Shown: in pieces, positions 22,883-32,182 of the stretch
Position numbering within the stretch: position 1 is the stretch's first letter
Layout: each line of letters opens with the position of its first letter
NCBI GenBank assembly: GCA_014650415.1
Contig: BMUX01000016.1
Location: 136,390 to 200,389, forward strand
DNA from: Streptomyces spiroverticillatus
GTDB lineage: Bacteria; Actinomycetota; Actinomycetes; Streptomycetales; Streptomycetaceae
Length of the DNA: 64,000 nt
Reading direction: 5' to 3'
Position numbers and translations under genes: made by a program
Notes under the pieces: generated by a model
What the model was told of the DNA's origin: nothing
Databases searched by the model: none
Seen by the model: only the letters and a program-made list of their open reading frames with translations

Positions 22883-23377
22883 TCAGTGAGCCCCACCCTG
22901 CGCCTCAAGGCGCTTGTAGGAGGCCTCGATCTCGGCCTCGGCCTCGGTGCGGCCGACCCAGTCGGCGCCCTCGACCGACTTGCCCGGCTCCAGGTCCTTG
23001 TAGACCTCGAAGAAGTGCTGGATCTCCAGGCGGTCGAACTCCGACACGTGGTGGATGTCGCGCAGGTGCTCCACGCGCGGGTCCGACGCCGGGACGCACA
23101 GCAGCTTGTCGTCGCCGCCGGCCTCGTCCGTCATACGGAACATGCCGATGGCGCGGCACTTGATGACGCAGCCCGGGAACGTGGGCTCGTCCAGGATGAC
23201 CAGCGCGTCCAGCGGGTCACCGTCCTCGCCGAGGGTGTTCTCGACGAAGCCGTAGTCCGCGGGGTAGCTGGTCGAGGTGAAGAGTCGACGGTCCAGGCGG
23301 ATCCGGCCGGTCTCGTGGTCCACCTCGTACTTGTTCCGCGAACCCTTCGGAATCTCGATGGTGACGTCGAACTCCAC
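22883..23377 (-). CDS. ppa: Inorganic pyrophosphatase (family I)
   Basis: 164 residues, the normal size. It hydrolyses PPi, driving biosynthetic reactions. Active-site segments visible: EIPKGSRNKYEVDHETGRI, FTSTSYPADYGFVENT and the Mg-binding GDPLDALVI, then KDLEPGKSVEGADW. GTG 23377 follows GGAGG; an ATG 15 bp upstream is possible but leaves a weaker site. Divergent from dacB, with a 180-bp shared control region. Confidence 0.96.
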   Translation of the reverse strand: MEFDVTIEIPKGSRNKYEVDHETGRIRLDRRLFTSTSYPADYGFVENTLGEDGDPLDALVILDEPTFPGCVIKCRAIGMFRMTDEAGGDDKLLCVPASDPRVEHLRDIHHVSEFDRLEIQHFFEVYKDLEPGKSVEGADWVGRTEAEAEIEASYKRLEAQGGAH

Positions 23378-23557
23378 GGGTGGCTCCTCCATGATCAACA
23401 CAGTCTTCTGGGAATCTGCGTCCCCCCGGAGGAAACCGACCCCCGGAGCCCCGGCCGAATGGGTCGGAAGTGCCCCGCGGGGTGCCGTGCTCGCGCAAGA
23501 CGCAGTGATTAAGTGTCCCTCACGCAGACCTGTGATCGCGAAAGGGGCTGGTCCGCA

Positions 23558-24970
23558 GTGCCCAAGCTCAAGACCTGGCAGCTCACGGCGGGCTCCGCCG
23601 TCGCCGGACTGGCGCTTGCGGCCGGTGCCGTGGCCGTGGCGGGGCCCTGGGACTCCGGTCAGCGTAAGGCCGAGCGGGACCTGGCGGCCGCACAGGACCG
23701 TACGGGTGGCGCACATCACGAATCCGTACGCCCCGACCCCGCCGAACCGTCCCCCGCACCCAGTGCGCGCGGCGTCCTGAGCGCACTCGGCGCTCCCTCC
23801 GGCGCCGGTGCTCAGTCCGAGCACCTCAAAGAGGTGCTGGAACCGCTGCTCGCCAGTGGTGCCCTCGGCTCCGTGCAGTCCGCCTCCGTCGTGGACGCCG
23901 CCACGGGCAAGCAGCTGTACGGAAGCGGGGAGCGGAACGTGATGACCCCCGCCTCCACGGTGAAGATCGCCACCACGGTCGCCGCCCTCTCCGCCCTCGG
24001 CCCCGACCACCGCATCGCCACCACGGTGCTCGCCGCCCCCGACGGCAGGAAGGTCGTCCTCAAGGGCGGCGGCGACCCCACCCTGGAGAAGGACGGCCTG
24101 CGCACCCTCGCCGCGGACACGGCACGCGCCCTGCGCGACAAGGGCGCCGGGCCGGTCTCCGTCGCGTACGACACGAGCCTGTACACGGGACCCGACATCC
24201 ACCCCATCGGCAAGGGCAACGAGAACCTCGCCCGGGTCACCTCCCTGATGGTGAACGAGGGCCGCGTCGACGGCTCCAGCAGCGGCACCGCCGACCGCAC
24301 CCCCGACCCGGCAGGGGACGCGGCCCGTGCTTTCGCCCGGGAGCTGCGCGGCGCGGGCGTCGAGGTGACCGGGGAGCCTGCCCCGGAGAAGGCCGCCCAG
24401 GACGCCGAGCCCGTCGCCAAGGTGCTCTCCGCACCGCTGTCGGCGCTGGTCGAGCGCACCCTCACCAACAGCGACAACGACATCGCCGAGGCCCTCGCCC
24501 GGCAGACCGCGCTCGCCGCGGGCGAGGAGGTCAGCTTCGCGGGCGCGGGCAAGGCCGTGCACGACCGGCTGGCGAAGCTGGACCTCCCGGCCGCCGGTCT
24601 GCTGAACGGGGCCCACTTCGCCGACGGCAGCGGCCTGGACCGCGCCGACAAGGTGTCCGCCGCGCTGCTCACGGGCCTGCTGGCGCGGGCCGCCGACCCC
24701 GCCCACCCCGAACTGCGCTCCGTCCTCACCGGCCTGCCGGTCGCCGGATTCAGCGGCACCCTGCGCACCCGGTACGCAGGGGCGGCCGGGCCCGGCCTGG
24801 TGCGGGCCAAGACGGGCACGCTCTCCGGGGTGAACACCCTCGCCGGGACCGCCGTCACCAAGGGCGGCCGCCTGGTCGCCTTCGCCTTCCTCGCGGGCGA
24901 CACCGTCGACGCGGACGCCGCCCAGAAGGCCCTCGACACCCTGGCCTCGGCGCTGACCGTGGCTCCGTAG
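23558..24970 (+). CDS. dacB: D-alanyl-D-alanine carboxypeptidase/endopeptidase (PBP4, S13)
   Basis: 470 residues, exported by an N-terminal signal-anchor (about 8-30). Class C low-molecular-weight PBP motifs: SxxK as STVK in MTPASTVKIATT, SxN as SDN in TNSDNDIAEALAR, and KTG in VRAKTGTLSG. It trims or cleaves peptidoglycan cross-links outside the membrane. GTG 23558 follows AAAGGGG; a start at 23513 would add 15 residues before the signal peptide. The gene order ppa-dacB-metalloprotease-tilS-hpt-ftsH is conserved in Streptomyces. Confidence 0.93.
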   Translation: MPKLKTWQLTAGSAVAGLALAAGAVAVAGPWDSGQRKAERDLAAAQDRTGGAHHESVRPDPAEPSPAPSARGVLSALGAPSGAGAQSEHLKEVLEPLLASGALGSVQSASVVDAATGKQLYGSGERNVMTPASTVKIATTVAALSALGPDHRIATTVLAAPDGRKVVLKGGGDPTLEKDGLRTLAADTARALRDKGAGPVSVAYDTSLYTGPDIHPIGKGNENLARVTSLMVNEGRVDGSSSGTADRTPDPAGDAARAFARELRGAGVEVTGEPAPEKAAQDAEPVAKVLSAPLSALVERTLTNSDNDIAEALARQTALAAGEEVSFAGAGKAVHDRLAKLDLPAAGLLNGAHFADGSGLDRADKVSAALLTGLLARAADPAHPELRSVLTGLPVAGFSGTLRTRYAGAAGPGLVRAKTGTLSGVNTLAGTAVTKGGRLVAFAFLAGDTVDADAAQKALDTLASALTVAP

Positions 24971-25056
24971 CCCGTAAGGACCGGACCGCCGGGCTCCACT
25001 TCGAGAGGGGCCCGCATCAACTCCCGCCGCACCACTCGGCAACGTACGGTTGACGC

Positions 25057-26196
25057 ATGACGAGCCTCGGTGGTGCAGCCTCATCAGGGATGGTCGACTG
25101 GAAGCTCGCGGTCGCGACCGCGACCCGATTCGTACGGCCAGGACCGGACATCAGCCGGGACGAGGCGCGCGCCGTCGTCGCGGAGCTGCGCCGGCACGCG
25201 AAGGCCTCCGAGGAACATGTGCGTGCGTTCACCCGGATGATCCCCGAGGGGCACGAGCCCGAGGACACCCCGGTCCTGGTCGTCGACCGGGCCGGCTGGG
25301 TGAAGGCCAACGTCGCGGGCTTCAGGGAACTGCTCAAGCCGCTCCTGAAGAAGATGGAGGAGCGTCGCAGCTCCACCCCCGGCGGCGCGGTGCTCGGCGC
25401 GGTCGGCGGCAAGGTGACCGGCGTCGAGGTCGGGATGCTGCTGTCGTTCCTGTCCTCGCGGGTGCTCGGTCAGTACGAGACCTTCGCCCCCGCCACCCGC
25501 GACCTGCCCTCCGGCGAGAACGGCGGCGGACGGCTGCTGCTGGTCGCCCCGAACATCGTCCACGTGGAGCGCGAGCTGGAGGTCGATCCGCACGACTTCC
25601 GGCTGTGGGTGTGCCTGCACGAGGAGACCCACCGCACCCAGTTCACGGCCGTGCCGTGGCTGCGCGACCACCTGGAGGGCGAGATCCAGGCCTTCCTGAG
25701 CGAGACCGACGTCGACCCGATGACGCTCCTGGAGCGGGTCAGGGAAGCGGTGCAGTCCTTCTCGGGAAGCCGTCCGGAGGGCGAGGAGGACGAGGGCGGC
25801 CGCAGCCTGGTCGAACTGGTGCAGAGCCCGGCCCAGCGGGAGATCCTCGGGCGCCTCACCGCCGTGATGTCGCTGCTCGAAGGACACGCGGACTACGTCA
25901 TGGACGGCGTCGGCCCGCAGGTCGTGCCCTCCGTCGCGGAGATCCGGGAGAAGTTCCAGCAGCGCCGCGCCAAGGGCGCCTCCCGGCTCGACCTCGCGCT
26001 GCGCAGGCTGCTCGGCATGGACGCCAAGCTGCGCCAGTACCGGGACGGCGAAAGGTTCGTCCGCGCGGTCGTCGAGGAGGTCGGCATGGACGGCTTCAAC
26101 CGGATCTGGACCTCTCCGAACACGCTCCCGACCAAGTCCGAGATCGCCAAACCGGCGGACTGGGTCGCGAGGGTGCACCGTAAGGGAGAAGCGTGA
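25057..26196 (+). CDS. Zinc-dependent metalloprotease (DUF2342 family)
   Basis: 379 residues. HExxH zinc motif HEETH at 188-192, with EGHADYVMD about 90 residues later supplying the probable third ligand. N-terminal helical region FVRPGPDISRDEARAVV is typical of the actinobacterial family sometimes labelled coenzyme F420 biosynthesis associated. No signal peptide, so cytoplasmic. ATG 25057 is the only sensible start. It sits between dacB and tilS, as in other actinomycetes; substrate unknown. Confidence 0.85.
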   Translation: MTSLGGAASSGMVDWKLAVATATRFVRPGPDISRDEARAVVAELRRHAKASEEHVRAFTRMIPEGHEPEDTPVLVVDRAGWVKANVAGFRELLKPLLKKMEERRSSTPGGAVLGAVGGKVTGVEVGMLLSFLSSRVLGQYETFAPATRDLPSGENGGGRLLLVAPNIVHVERELEVDPHDFRLWVCLHEETHRTQFTAVPWLRDHLEGEIQAFLSETDVDPMTLLERVREAVQSFSGSRPEGEEDEGGRSLVELVQSPAQREILGRLTAVMSLLEGHADYVMDGVGPQVVPSVAEIREKFQQRRAKGASRLDLALRRLLGMDAKLRQYRDGERFVRAVVEEVGMDGFNRIWTSPNTLPTKSEIAKPADWVARVHRKGEA

Positions 26197-26304
26197 AACC
26201 GGTGCGTGCGACGGCAGGAACGGTAAGAGAAACGCTCCCTAAATCACCCATCTGAGGGACCGTAAGCGCTGGGTAGGCGTGCAATGCTCGGGTAACCGCT
26301 CGTT

Positions 26305-26336
26305 TCTGTCACCATCTACGCACTCTCAGTGACAGA
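26305..26336. repeat. 8-bp inverted repeat upstream of tilS
   Basis: tctgtcac (26305-26312) and gtgacaga (26329-26336), 16-nt loop, within the 187-bp gap before tilS. Could be a weak terminator for the metalloprotease gene or an operator. Confidence 0.35.
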
Positions 26337-26383
26337 GGCGTCCTCCTCCCGAGGCACCCCAACTCCACCGAAGGGCACCGGAC

Positions 26384-27403
26384 ATGGGTCCCCATCCTGC
26401 GGTCGCGGCGATACGCCTGGCGGTCCGCCGCGTACTCCACGACGTACTCAACGACCACCGTGCACACCATGACCCGCACGAGACGGCCACCCCGCCGCTC
26501 GTGCTCGTGGCCTGCTCCGGCGGCGCCGACTCCATGGCGCTCGCCTCCGCACTCGCCTTCGAGGCGCCCAAGCTGGGCGTCCGCGCGGGCGGCATCACCG
26601 TCGACCACAACCTCCAGGCGGGCTCCGGCACCCGGGCCGCCGAGGTGGTCGCCCGCATGACCGCGCTCGGCCTCACCCCCGCCGAGGCCGTCTCGGTGAC
26701 CGTGGGACGGGCGGGCGGCCCCGAGGCCGCCGCCCGCGACGCCCGGTACGCGGCCCTCGACGGCGCCGCCCAGCGGCACCAGGCGGCCGCGATCCTCCTC
26801 GGCCACACCCGCGACGACCAGGCCGAGACCGTCCTCCTCGGCCTCGCCCGCGGCTCCGGCACCCGGTCCCTGTCCGGAATGGCGGCCGTCTCGGGGGCGG
26901 CCGGCCGTTACCGCCGCCCCTTCCTCCAGCTCGACCGGCAGACCGCCCGCAAGGCCTGCATGGTCCAGTCCCTGCCCGTCTGGGACGACCCGCACAACGC
27001 CGACCCCGCCTACACCCGCTCCCGGCTCCGCCAGGAGGGCCTGCCCGCCCTGGAGAAGGCGCTCGGCAAGGGCGTCGTCGAGGCCCTCGCCCGGACGGCC
27101 CAGCTCTCCCGCGACGACGCGGACGCCCTCGACCACTGGGCGGCCGAGGCGGACCGTTCCGTCAGGGACGACACCGGCCGCCTGGAGTGCGCCAAGCTCT
27201 ACGCGCTGCCGCCCGCGGTGCGCCGCCGGGTGCTCCGCAAAGCGGTCATCGAGGTGGGCTCGCCCGCCGGATCTCTCTTCGCCCGGCACATCGAGGAGGT
27301 GGACCGGCTGATCACCGGATGGCGGGGGCAGGGGGTCATCAACCTCCCCGGCCGGGTGGAGGCTCAGCGGCAGGGTGGCAGACTGGTCATTCGGCAGGGC
27401 TGA
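26384..27403 (+). CDS. tilS: tRNA(Ile)-lysidine synthetase
   Basis: 339 residues. N-type PP-loop SGGADS at 45-50 (VACSGGADSMALA), then GHTRDDQAETVLLGLARGSG and RPFLQLDR, all TilS landmarks. It ligates lysine to C34 of tRNA-Ile(CAU), making it read AUA; essential. The C-terminal domain is the short actinobacterial form. ATG 26384. Followed within 30 bp by hpt, the usual tilS-hpt-ftsH order. Confidence 0.95.
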   Translation: MGPHPAVAAIRLAVRRVLHDVLNDHRAHHDPHETATPPLVLVACSGGADSMALASALAFEAPKLGVRAGGITVDHNLQAGSGTRAAEVVARMTALGLTPAEAVSVTVGRAGGPEAAARDARYAALDGAAQRHQAAAILLGHTRDDQAETVLLGLARGSGTRSLSGMAAVSGAAGRYRRPFLQLDRQTARKACMVQSLPVWDDPHNADPAYTRSRLRQEGLPALEKALGKGVVEALARTAQLSRDDADALDHWAAEADRSVRDDTGRLECAKLYALPPAVRRRVLRKAVIEVGSPAGSLFARHIEEVDRLITGWRGQGVINLPGRVEAQRQGGRLVIRQG

Positions 27404-27432
27404 TTCGGCAGGGCCGAAGTTCTACGAAAGTG

Positions 27433-27993
27433 ATGCGGGTGGACGCGAACGACATGGGCACCGACCTCAAGTCGGTGCTCATCACCAAGGAAGAGATCGA
27501 CGCGAAGCTGGCCGAGCTGGCGGCGCAGGTCGATGCGGAGTACGCGGGCAAGGACCTGCTCATCGTCGGTGTCCTCAAGGGCGCCGTGATGGTGATGGCG
27601 GACCTGGCGCGTGCGCTGTCCACCCCGCTCACCATGGACTGGATGGCGGTGTCCTCGTACGGCGCGGGCACCCAGTCCTCCGGTGTGGTCCGGATCCTCA
27701 AGGACCTGGACACCGACATCAAGGGCAAGCACGTCCTGATCGTCGAGGACATCATCGACTCCGGCCTGACGCTGTCGTGGCTGCTGTCGAACCTCGGCTC
27801 GCGCGAGCCGGCCTCCCTCAACGTGTGCACTCTGCTGCGCAAGCCGGAGGCCGCGAAGGTCGCCATCGACGTGAAGTGGGTCGGTTTCGACATTCCGAAT
27901 GAGTTTGTCGTCGGATACGGCCTGGATTACGCCGAGAAGTACCGCAATCTCCCCTTCGTCGGCACTCTCGCGCCGCACGTCTACGGGGGCTGA
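27433..27993 (+). CDS. hpt: Hypoxanthine phosphoribosyltransferase
   Basis: 186 residues. PRPP-binding motif VLIVEDIIDSGLT at 101-113, and GVLKGAVMVMADLAR near the N-terminus. Salvages hypoxanthine/guanine to IMP/GMP. Start could be GTG 27430, ATG 27433 or a later GTG; ATG 27433 chosen. C-terminus GYGLDYAEKYRNLPFVGTL is diagnostic. In many bacteria Hpt and TilS also influence ftsH expression. Confidence 0.95.
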   Translation: MRVDANDMGTDLKSVLITKEEIDAKLAELAAQVDAEYAGKDLLIVGVLKGAVMVMADLARALSTPLTMDWMAVSSYGAGTQSSGVVRILKDLDTDIKGKHVLIVEDIIDSGLTLSWLLSNLGSREPASLNVCTLLRKPEAAKVAIDVKWVGFDIPNEFVVGYGLDYAEKYRNLPFVGTLAPHVYGG

Positions 27994-28223
27994 CACCCCG
28001 CAGGACCCCGTCGGCCGGGCCCCGTCCGGCCCCCCGGGACACCTCAGGGCCATATCGGGGAACCCTCGCGCAATTCCCGCCGTTGGAGCAGGGGAAGGCA
28101 GCTTTGTCAGCCGTCCCCTGCGGTCGCGGGTGACAATGCTGGGGTACCGTCCGAAGAACAGTCTTTTATTCAGCGGCATTTACCTACGGGCAGGAGGGAC
28201 GGGGCGCAGTTCGCCCCGTATGG

Positions 28224-30257
28224 ATGGACGTGAAGCGATACTTCCGTGGGCCGGTCATGTGGATCGTGCTGGCCGTCCTCGCCGTGGTCGTGCTGATGCA
28301 GGTCGTCGGCTCGTCTGGCGGCTACAAGACGGTCGACACCGGCAAGGTCATCCAGGCGATCGACACCGACAAGGTTCGTTCGGTCAAACTGACCACTGGT
28401 GACGAACAGATCATCAAGGTGGAGCTGAAGGACGGCCAGAAGGTCGACGACAGCACCAAGATCCAGGCGAGCTACATCGGGGACCAGGGCTCCAAGCTCG
28501 CCGCGAAGCTCGACCAGAAAATCGAACAGGGCAAGCTCGACAAGGGCTACACGGTCACCCCGACCAAGCAGAACGCCTTCGTCGGGATCCTGCTCTCCCT
28601 GCTGCCCTTCGTCCTGATCGTCGTCGTCTTCCTGTTCCTGATGAATCAGATGCAGGGCGGCGGCTCCCGGGTCATGCAGTTCGGGAAGTCCAAGGCGAAG
28701 CTCATCACCAAGGACACCCCGAAGACGACCTTCGCCGACGTGGCCGGGTCCGACGAGGCGGTCGAGGAGCTCCACGAGATCAAGGAGTTCCTCCAGGAGC
28801 CGGCGAAGTTCCAGGCCGTCGGCGCCAAGATCCCCAAGGGCGTGCTGCTGTACGGCCCGCCCGGCACCGGCAAGACGCTCCTCGCGCGCGCCGTCGCCGG
28901 CGAGGCGGGGGTCCCCTTCTACTCCATCTCGGGTTCCGACTTCGTCGAGATGTTCGTGGGTGTCGGCGCCTCGCGTGTCCGTGACCTCTTCGAGCAGGCC
29001 AAGGCGAACGCCCCGGCGATCGTCTTCGTCGACGAGATCGACGCCGTCGGCCGCCACCGCGGCGCCGGCATGGGCGGCGGTCACGACGAGCGCGAGCAGA
29101 CGCTCAACCAGCTGCTCGTCGAGATGGACGGCTTCGACGTGAAGGGCGGCGTCATCCTGATCGCCGCCACCAACCGCCCGGACATCCTCGACCCGGCGCT
29201 GCTGCGCCCGGGCCGTTTCGACCGGCAGATCGCGGTCGACCGTCCGGACATGCAGGGCCGTCTGGAGATCCTCAAGGTCCACCAGAAGGGCAAGCCGGTC
29301 GCCCCGGACGTGGACCTGGGCGCTGTTGCCCGTCGTACGCCCGGCTTCACGGGCGCGGACCTGTCGAACGTGCTGAACGAGGCCGCGCTGCTCACCGCGC
29401 GCAGCAACCAGAAGCTGATCGACAACCACATGCTCGACGAGGCGATCGACCGCGTCGTGGCGGGCCCGCAGAAGCGGACCCGGATCATGTCCGACAAGGA
29501 AAAGAAGATCACCGCGTACCACGAGGGCGGTCACGCCCTGGTCGCGGCGGCCTCCCCGAACTCGGACCCGGTCCACAAGATCACGATCCTGTCCCGCGGC
29601 CGGGCACTGGGCTACACCATGGTCCTGCCCGACGAGGACAAGTACTCGACCACCCGCAACGAGATGCTCGACCAGCTGGCGTACATGCTGGGTGGCCGCG
29701 CCGCCGAGGAACTGGTCTTCCACGACCCGACCACCGGCGCCGCGAACGACATCGAGAAGGCCACCGGCACGGCCCGCGCGATGGTCACCCAGTACGGCAT
29801 GACCGAGCGCCTCGGCGCGATCAAGTTCGGCGGCGACAACACCGAGCCTTTCCTGGGCCGGGACATGACGCACCAGCGCGACTACTCGGAAGAGGTCGCC
29901 GCGCTCGTCGACGAAGAGGTCAAGAAGCTCATCGAGACCGCGCACAACGAGGCGTGGGAGATCCTGGTCGAGAACCGCGACGTCCTCGACAACCTCGTTC
30001 TGGCCCTCCTGGAGAAGGAGACGCTGAACAAGGAGCAGATCGCCGAGATCTTCCAGCCGATCGTGAAGCGCCCGGCCCGCCCCGCGTGGACCGGTTCTTC
30101 CCGCCGGACGCCCTCCACGCGCCCGCCGGTGCTCTCGCCCAAGGAGCTGGCCCTCACCAACGGTGCGGCCAACGGCACGACGCCCGCGATCACCTCGGTG
30201 ACCAAGGACGCCACGCCGGCCGAGGCGGTCCCGGAGGAGCGCCCGGAGAACAGCTAG
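28224..30257 (+). CDS. ftsH: ATP-dependent zinc metalloprotease FtsH
   Basis: 677 residues, membrane bound: TM1 about 11-29, extracytoplasmic domain 30-118, TM2 about 119-141. AAA domain with Walker A GPPGTGKT at 211-218, Walker B IVFVDEID and SRH arginines, then zinc protease HEGGH at 433-437. It degrades unfolded and regulatory membrane and cytosolic proteins. The C-terminal 60 residues are variable and Pro/Thr rich. ATG 28224; a 230-bp gap carries its promoter. A strong terminator follows. Confidence 0.97.
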   Translation: MDVKRYFRGPVMWIVLAVLAVVVLMQVVGSSGGYKTVDTGKVIQAIDTDKVRSVKLTTGDEQIIKVELKDGQKVDDSTKIQASYIGDQGSKLAAKLDQKIEQGKLDKGYTVTPTKQNAFVGILLSLLPFVLIVVVFLFLMNQMQGGGSRVMQFGKSKAKLITKDTPKTTFADVAGSDEAVEELHEIKEFLQEPAKFQAVGAKIPKGVLLYGPPGTGKTLLARAVAGEAGVPFYSISGSDFVEMFVGVGASRVRDLFEQAKANAPAIVFVDEIDAVGRHRGAGMGGGHDEREQTLNQLLVEMDGFDVKGGVILIAATNRPDILDPALLRPGRFDRQIAVDRPDMQGRLEILKVHQKGKPVAPDVDLGAVARRTPGFTGADLSNVLNEAALLTARSNQKLIDNHMLDEAIDRVVAGPQKRTRIMSDKEKKITAYHEGGHALVAAASPNSDPVHKITILSRGRALGYTMVLPDEDKYSTTRNEMLDQLAYMLGGRAAEELVFHDPTTGAANDIEKATGTARAMVTQYGMTERLGAIKFGGDNTEPFLGRDMTHQRDYSEEVAALVDEEVKKLIETAHNEAWEILVENRDVLDNLVLALLEKETLNKEQIAEIFQPIVKRPARPAWTGSSRRTPSTRPPVLSPKELALTNGAANGTTPAITSVTKDATPAEAVPEERPENS

Positions 30258-30295
30258 TCCCGTTCCGTCGCCGGTGTCACACCGGCCCGGAATGG

Positions 30296-30335
30296 ATGCC
30301 GCGACCCCCAGGTTTTAGCCTGGGGGTCGCGGCAT
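30296..30335 (+). terminator. Terminator after ftsH
   Basis: A perfect 17-bp stem (30296-30312 with 30319-30335), loop ttttag, then tcttgt. It ends about 40 bp before folE, so folE needs its own promoter or read-through. Confidence 0.85.
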
Positions 30336-30377
30336 TCTTGTATGCCTGCGCGGATGAACCACAGGAACGAGGCACTG

Positions 30378-30983
30378 ATGACCGACCCGGTGACGCTGGA
30401 CGGCGAGGCCACCATCGGCGAGTTCGACGAGAAGCGCGCCGAGAACGCGGTGCGCGAGCTCCTCATCGCCGTCGGAGAGGACCCCGACCGCGAGGGCCTG
30501 CGGGCGACTCCGGGGCGGGTGGCGCGGGCGTACAAGGAGATATACGCGGGCCTGTGGCAGAAGCCCGAGGACGTCCTGACGACGACGTTCGACCTGGGTC
30601 ACGACGAGATGGTTCTGGTCAAGGACATCGAGGTCATGTCCAGCTGTGAGCACCACCTGGTCCCGTTCCACGGCGTCGCCCACGTCGGCTACATCCCGTC
30701 CTCCGACGGCAAGATCACCGGCCTGTCGAAGCTGGCCCGCCTCGTGGACGTCTTCGCACGCCGCCCGCAGGTGCAGGAGCGGCTGACCACCCAGGTGGCC
30801 GACTCGCTGATGGAGATCCTGGAGCCGCGCGGCGTGATCGTCGTCGTGGAGTGCGAGCACATGTGCATGACGATGCGCGGAGTCCGCAAGCCGGGCGCCA
30901 AGACCATCACCTCGGCGGTGCGCGGCCAGCTCCGCGACCCCGCCACCCGGGCCGAGGCGATGAGCCTGATCATGGCCCGCTGA
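30378..30983 (+). CDS. folE: GTP cyclohydrolase I
   Basis: 201 residues. Zinc/catalytic residues: Cys90 and the His pair in SSCEHHLVPFHG, and Cys in CEHMCMTMRGV near residue 163. It makes dihydroneopterin triphosphate from GTP, the first step of folate synthesis. ATG 30378 follows GGAACGAGG; an ATG at 30342 would overlap the terminator. The other folate genes (folP, folB, folK) are on the opposite strand and converge on it. Confidence 0.96.
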   Translation: MTDPVTLDGEATIGEFDEKRAENAVRELLIAVGEDPDREGLRATPGRVARAYKEIYAGLWQKPEDVLTTTFDLGHDEMVLVKDIEVMSSCEHHLVPFHGVAHVGYIPSSDGKITGLSKLARLVDVFARRPQVQERLTTQVADSLMEILEPRGVIVVVECEHMCMTMRGVRKPGAKTITSAVRGQLRDPATRAEAMSLIMAR

Positions 30984-31000
30984 GGATTTCTCCGTACGTA

Positions 31001-31040
31001 CGAAGGGGCTCAGGCGGCGTCGGCCGCCGGGGCCCCTTCG
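31001..31040 (+). terminator. Terminator of folE embedded in DUF3180 3' end
   Basis: Outer stem cgaaggggc/gccccttcg (31001-31009 with 31032-31040) and an inner ggcggc/gccgcc pairing. It spans the stop of the convergent DUF3180 gene (31010-31012). Confidence 0.6.
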
Positions 31041-31495
31041 TCGTCGTCCGGGAGGCGCAGGACGCGCTCCAGGAAGAAGGCGGCGGCGACCACCGCCGCG
31101 CCCGCCAGGACCGAGAAGCCCGCGTAGAGGGCCTGGTCGCGGCGGGCGGGGAGGTCGAGGGCCTCGGTGAGCAGGTGGACGCCCACGCCGCCGTACAGAC
31201 CGGCGACGAGGGCGGCGACCAGGGCGCTGGCCTGGCCGAAGACGACCGCGCGGGCGGCCATCATCGGGTCGACGCCCTTGGCGCCGGGCCGGCGCTCGCG
31301 CTGGGCGCGCAGCCGGGAGCGCATGGAGAGGGCCGTCGCCAGCAGCACGGCGGCGATCAGTGCCAGCACGATCGGGGCCGCGACCGGCACGCCGGGCAGC
31401 GTGTCGATCGAGGCCCACAGCCGGGCGCCCGCCCAGGACAGCACCCCGGCCGCGGCGAACAGGCCGATCAGCACTCCGAGCCGTAGTTGCTTCAC
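31010..31495 (-). CDS. DUF3180 membrane protein
   Basis: 161 residues with four hydrophobic segments: about 7-25, 38-56, 80-103 and 118-141; loop RRPGAKGVDPMMAARAVVFGQA is the family signature. It is regularly found after folK in actinomycetes; function unknown. Start GTG 31495. It is the last gene of the minus-strand folate cluster, 87 bp after folK, and its 3' end serves as the folE terminator. Confidence 0.85.
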   Translation of the reverse strand: MKQLRLGVLIGLFAAAGVLSWAGARLWASIDTLPGVPVAAPIVLALIAAVLLATALSMRSRLRAQRERRPGAKGVDPMMAARAVVFGQASALVAALVAGLYGGVGVHLLTEALDLPARRDQALYAGFSVLAGAAVVAAAFFLERVLRLPDDDEGAPAADAA

Positions 31496-31582
31496 GAAGC
31501 TCCGCTTTCCGTCATGTCGTCGTCACCCGTGTCCGTACCTCGTCTGGGTCCGTACGACACCAGTGTCGTATGACATCAACGC

Positions 31583-32182
31583 TTACTCGGGCAGTCGGAG
31601 TTCCAGGTCGGCGCGGGCTTGTACGCCTTCGGTGGAGACGGCGGCCAGCAGCTCGGCGACCGTGCCGCGGCCGGGGAGCTGGGCCTCGGGGTCCACGTCG
31701 TGCCAGGGGGCCAGCACGAAGCCGCGCTCGTGGGCCCGGGGGTGGGGGAGGGTGAGGACCGGATCGTCGGAGACCACGTTGGCGTACGACAGGATGTCGA
31801 TGTCGATCGTGCGCGGGCCCCAGCGCTCCTCGCGGACCCGGTCGAAGGCCTCCTCGATGGCCTGGCCGCGCTCCAGCAGGGAGGCCGGGGGGAGGGTGGT
31901 CTTCACCAGGGCGACCGCGTTGAAGTACGAGGGCTGGGAGCCGCTCTCGACGCCCCACGGCTCCGTCTCGTACACCGGGGAGACCGCCTTGACGCGGACG
32001 CCCGGGGTGTCCTCCAGGAGGTCCACCGCGCCCTGGAGGGTCTCCAGGCGGTTGCCGAGGTTGGAGCCGAGGCCGATCACGGCCCACTTGGGGTTGGAGA
32101 GGGTGATGTCGGCGGCGTCGACCTGCTCCGTGACCGAGGTGGGAACCGGCTGGACGGTGGGGTCGCTCTGCATGGGCTTCAT
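31583..32182 (-). CDS. folK: HPPK: 6-hydroxymethyl-dihydropterin pyrophosphokinase
   Basis: 199 residues. HPPK core: VIGLGSNLGNRLETLQGAV, SPVYETEPWG, and RWGPRTIDIDIL followed by LPHPRAHERGFVLAPW. It transfers pyrophosphate from ATP to 6-hydroxymethyl-dihydropterin. An N-terminal extension of about 30 residues precedes the core. The ATG at 32182 overlaps the folB stop (ATGA). Confidence 0.95.
   Translation of the reverse strand: MKPMQSDPTVQPVPTSVTEQVDAADITLSNPKWAVIGLGSNLGNRLETLQGAVDLLEDTPGVRVKAVSPVYETEPWGVESGSQPSYFNAVALVKTTLPPASLLERGQAIEEAFDRVREERWGPRTIDIDILSYANVVSDDPVLTLPHPRAHERGFVLAPWHDVDPEAQLPGRGTVAELLAAVSTEGVQARADLELRLPE

Noticed and set aside
30342..30377. Upstream ATG for folE
   Set aside because: It would start 7 bp after the ftsH terminator stem with no ribosome site; ATG 30378 has GGAACGAGG.
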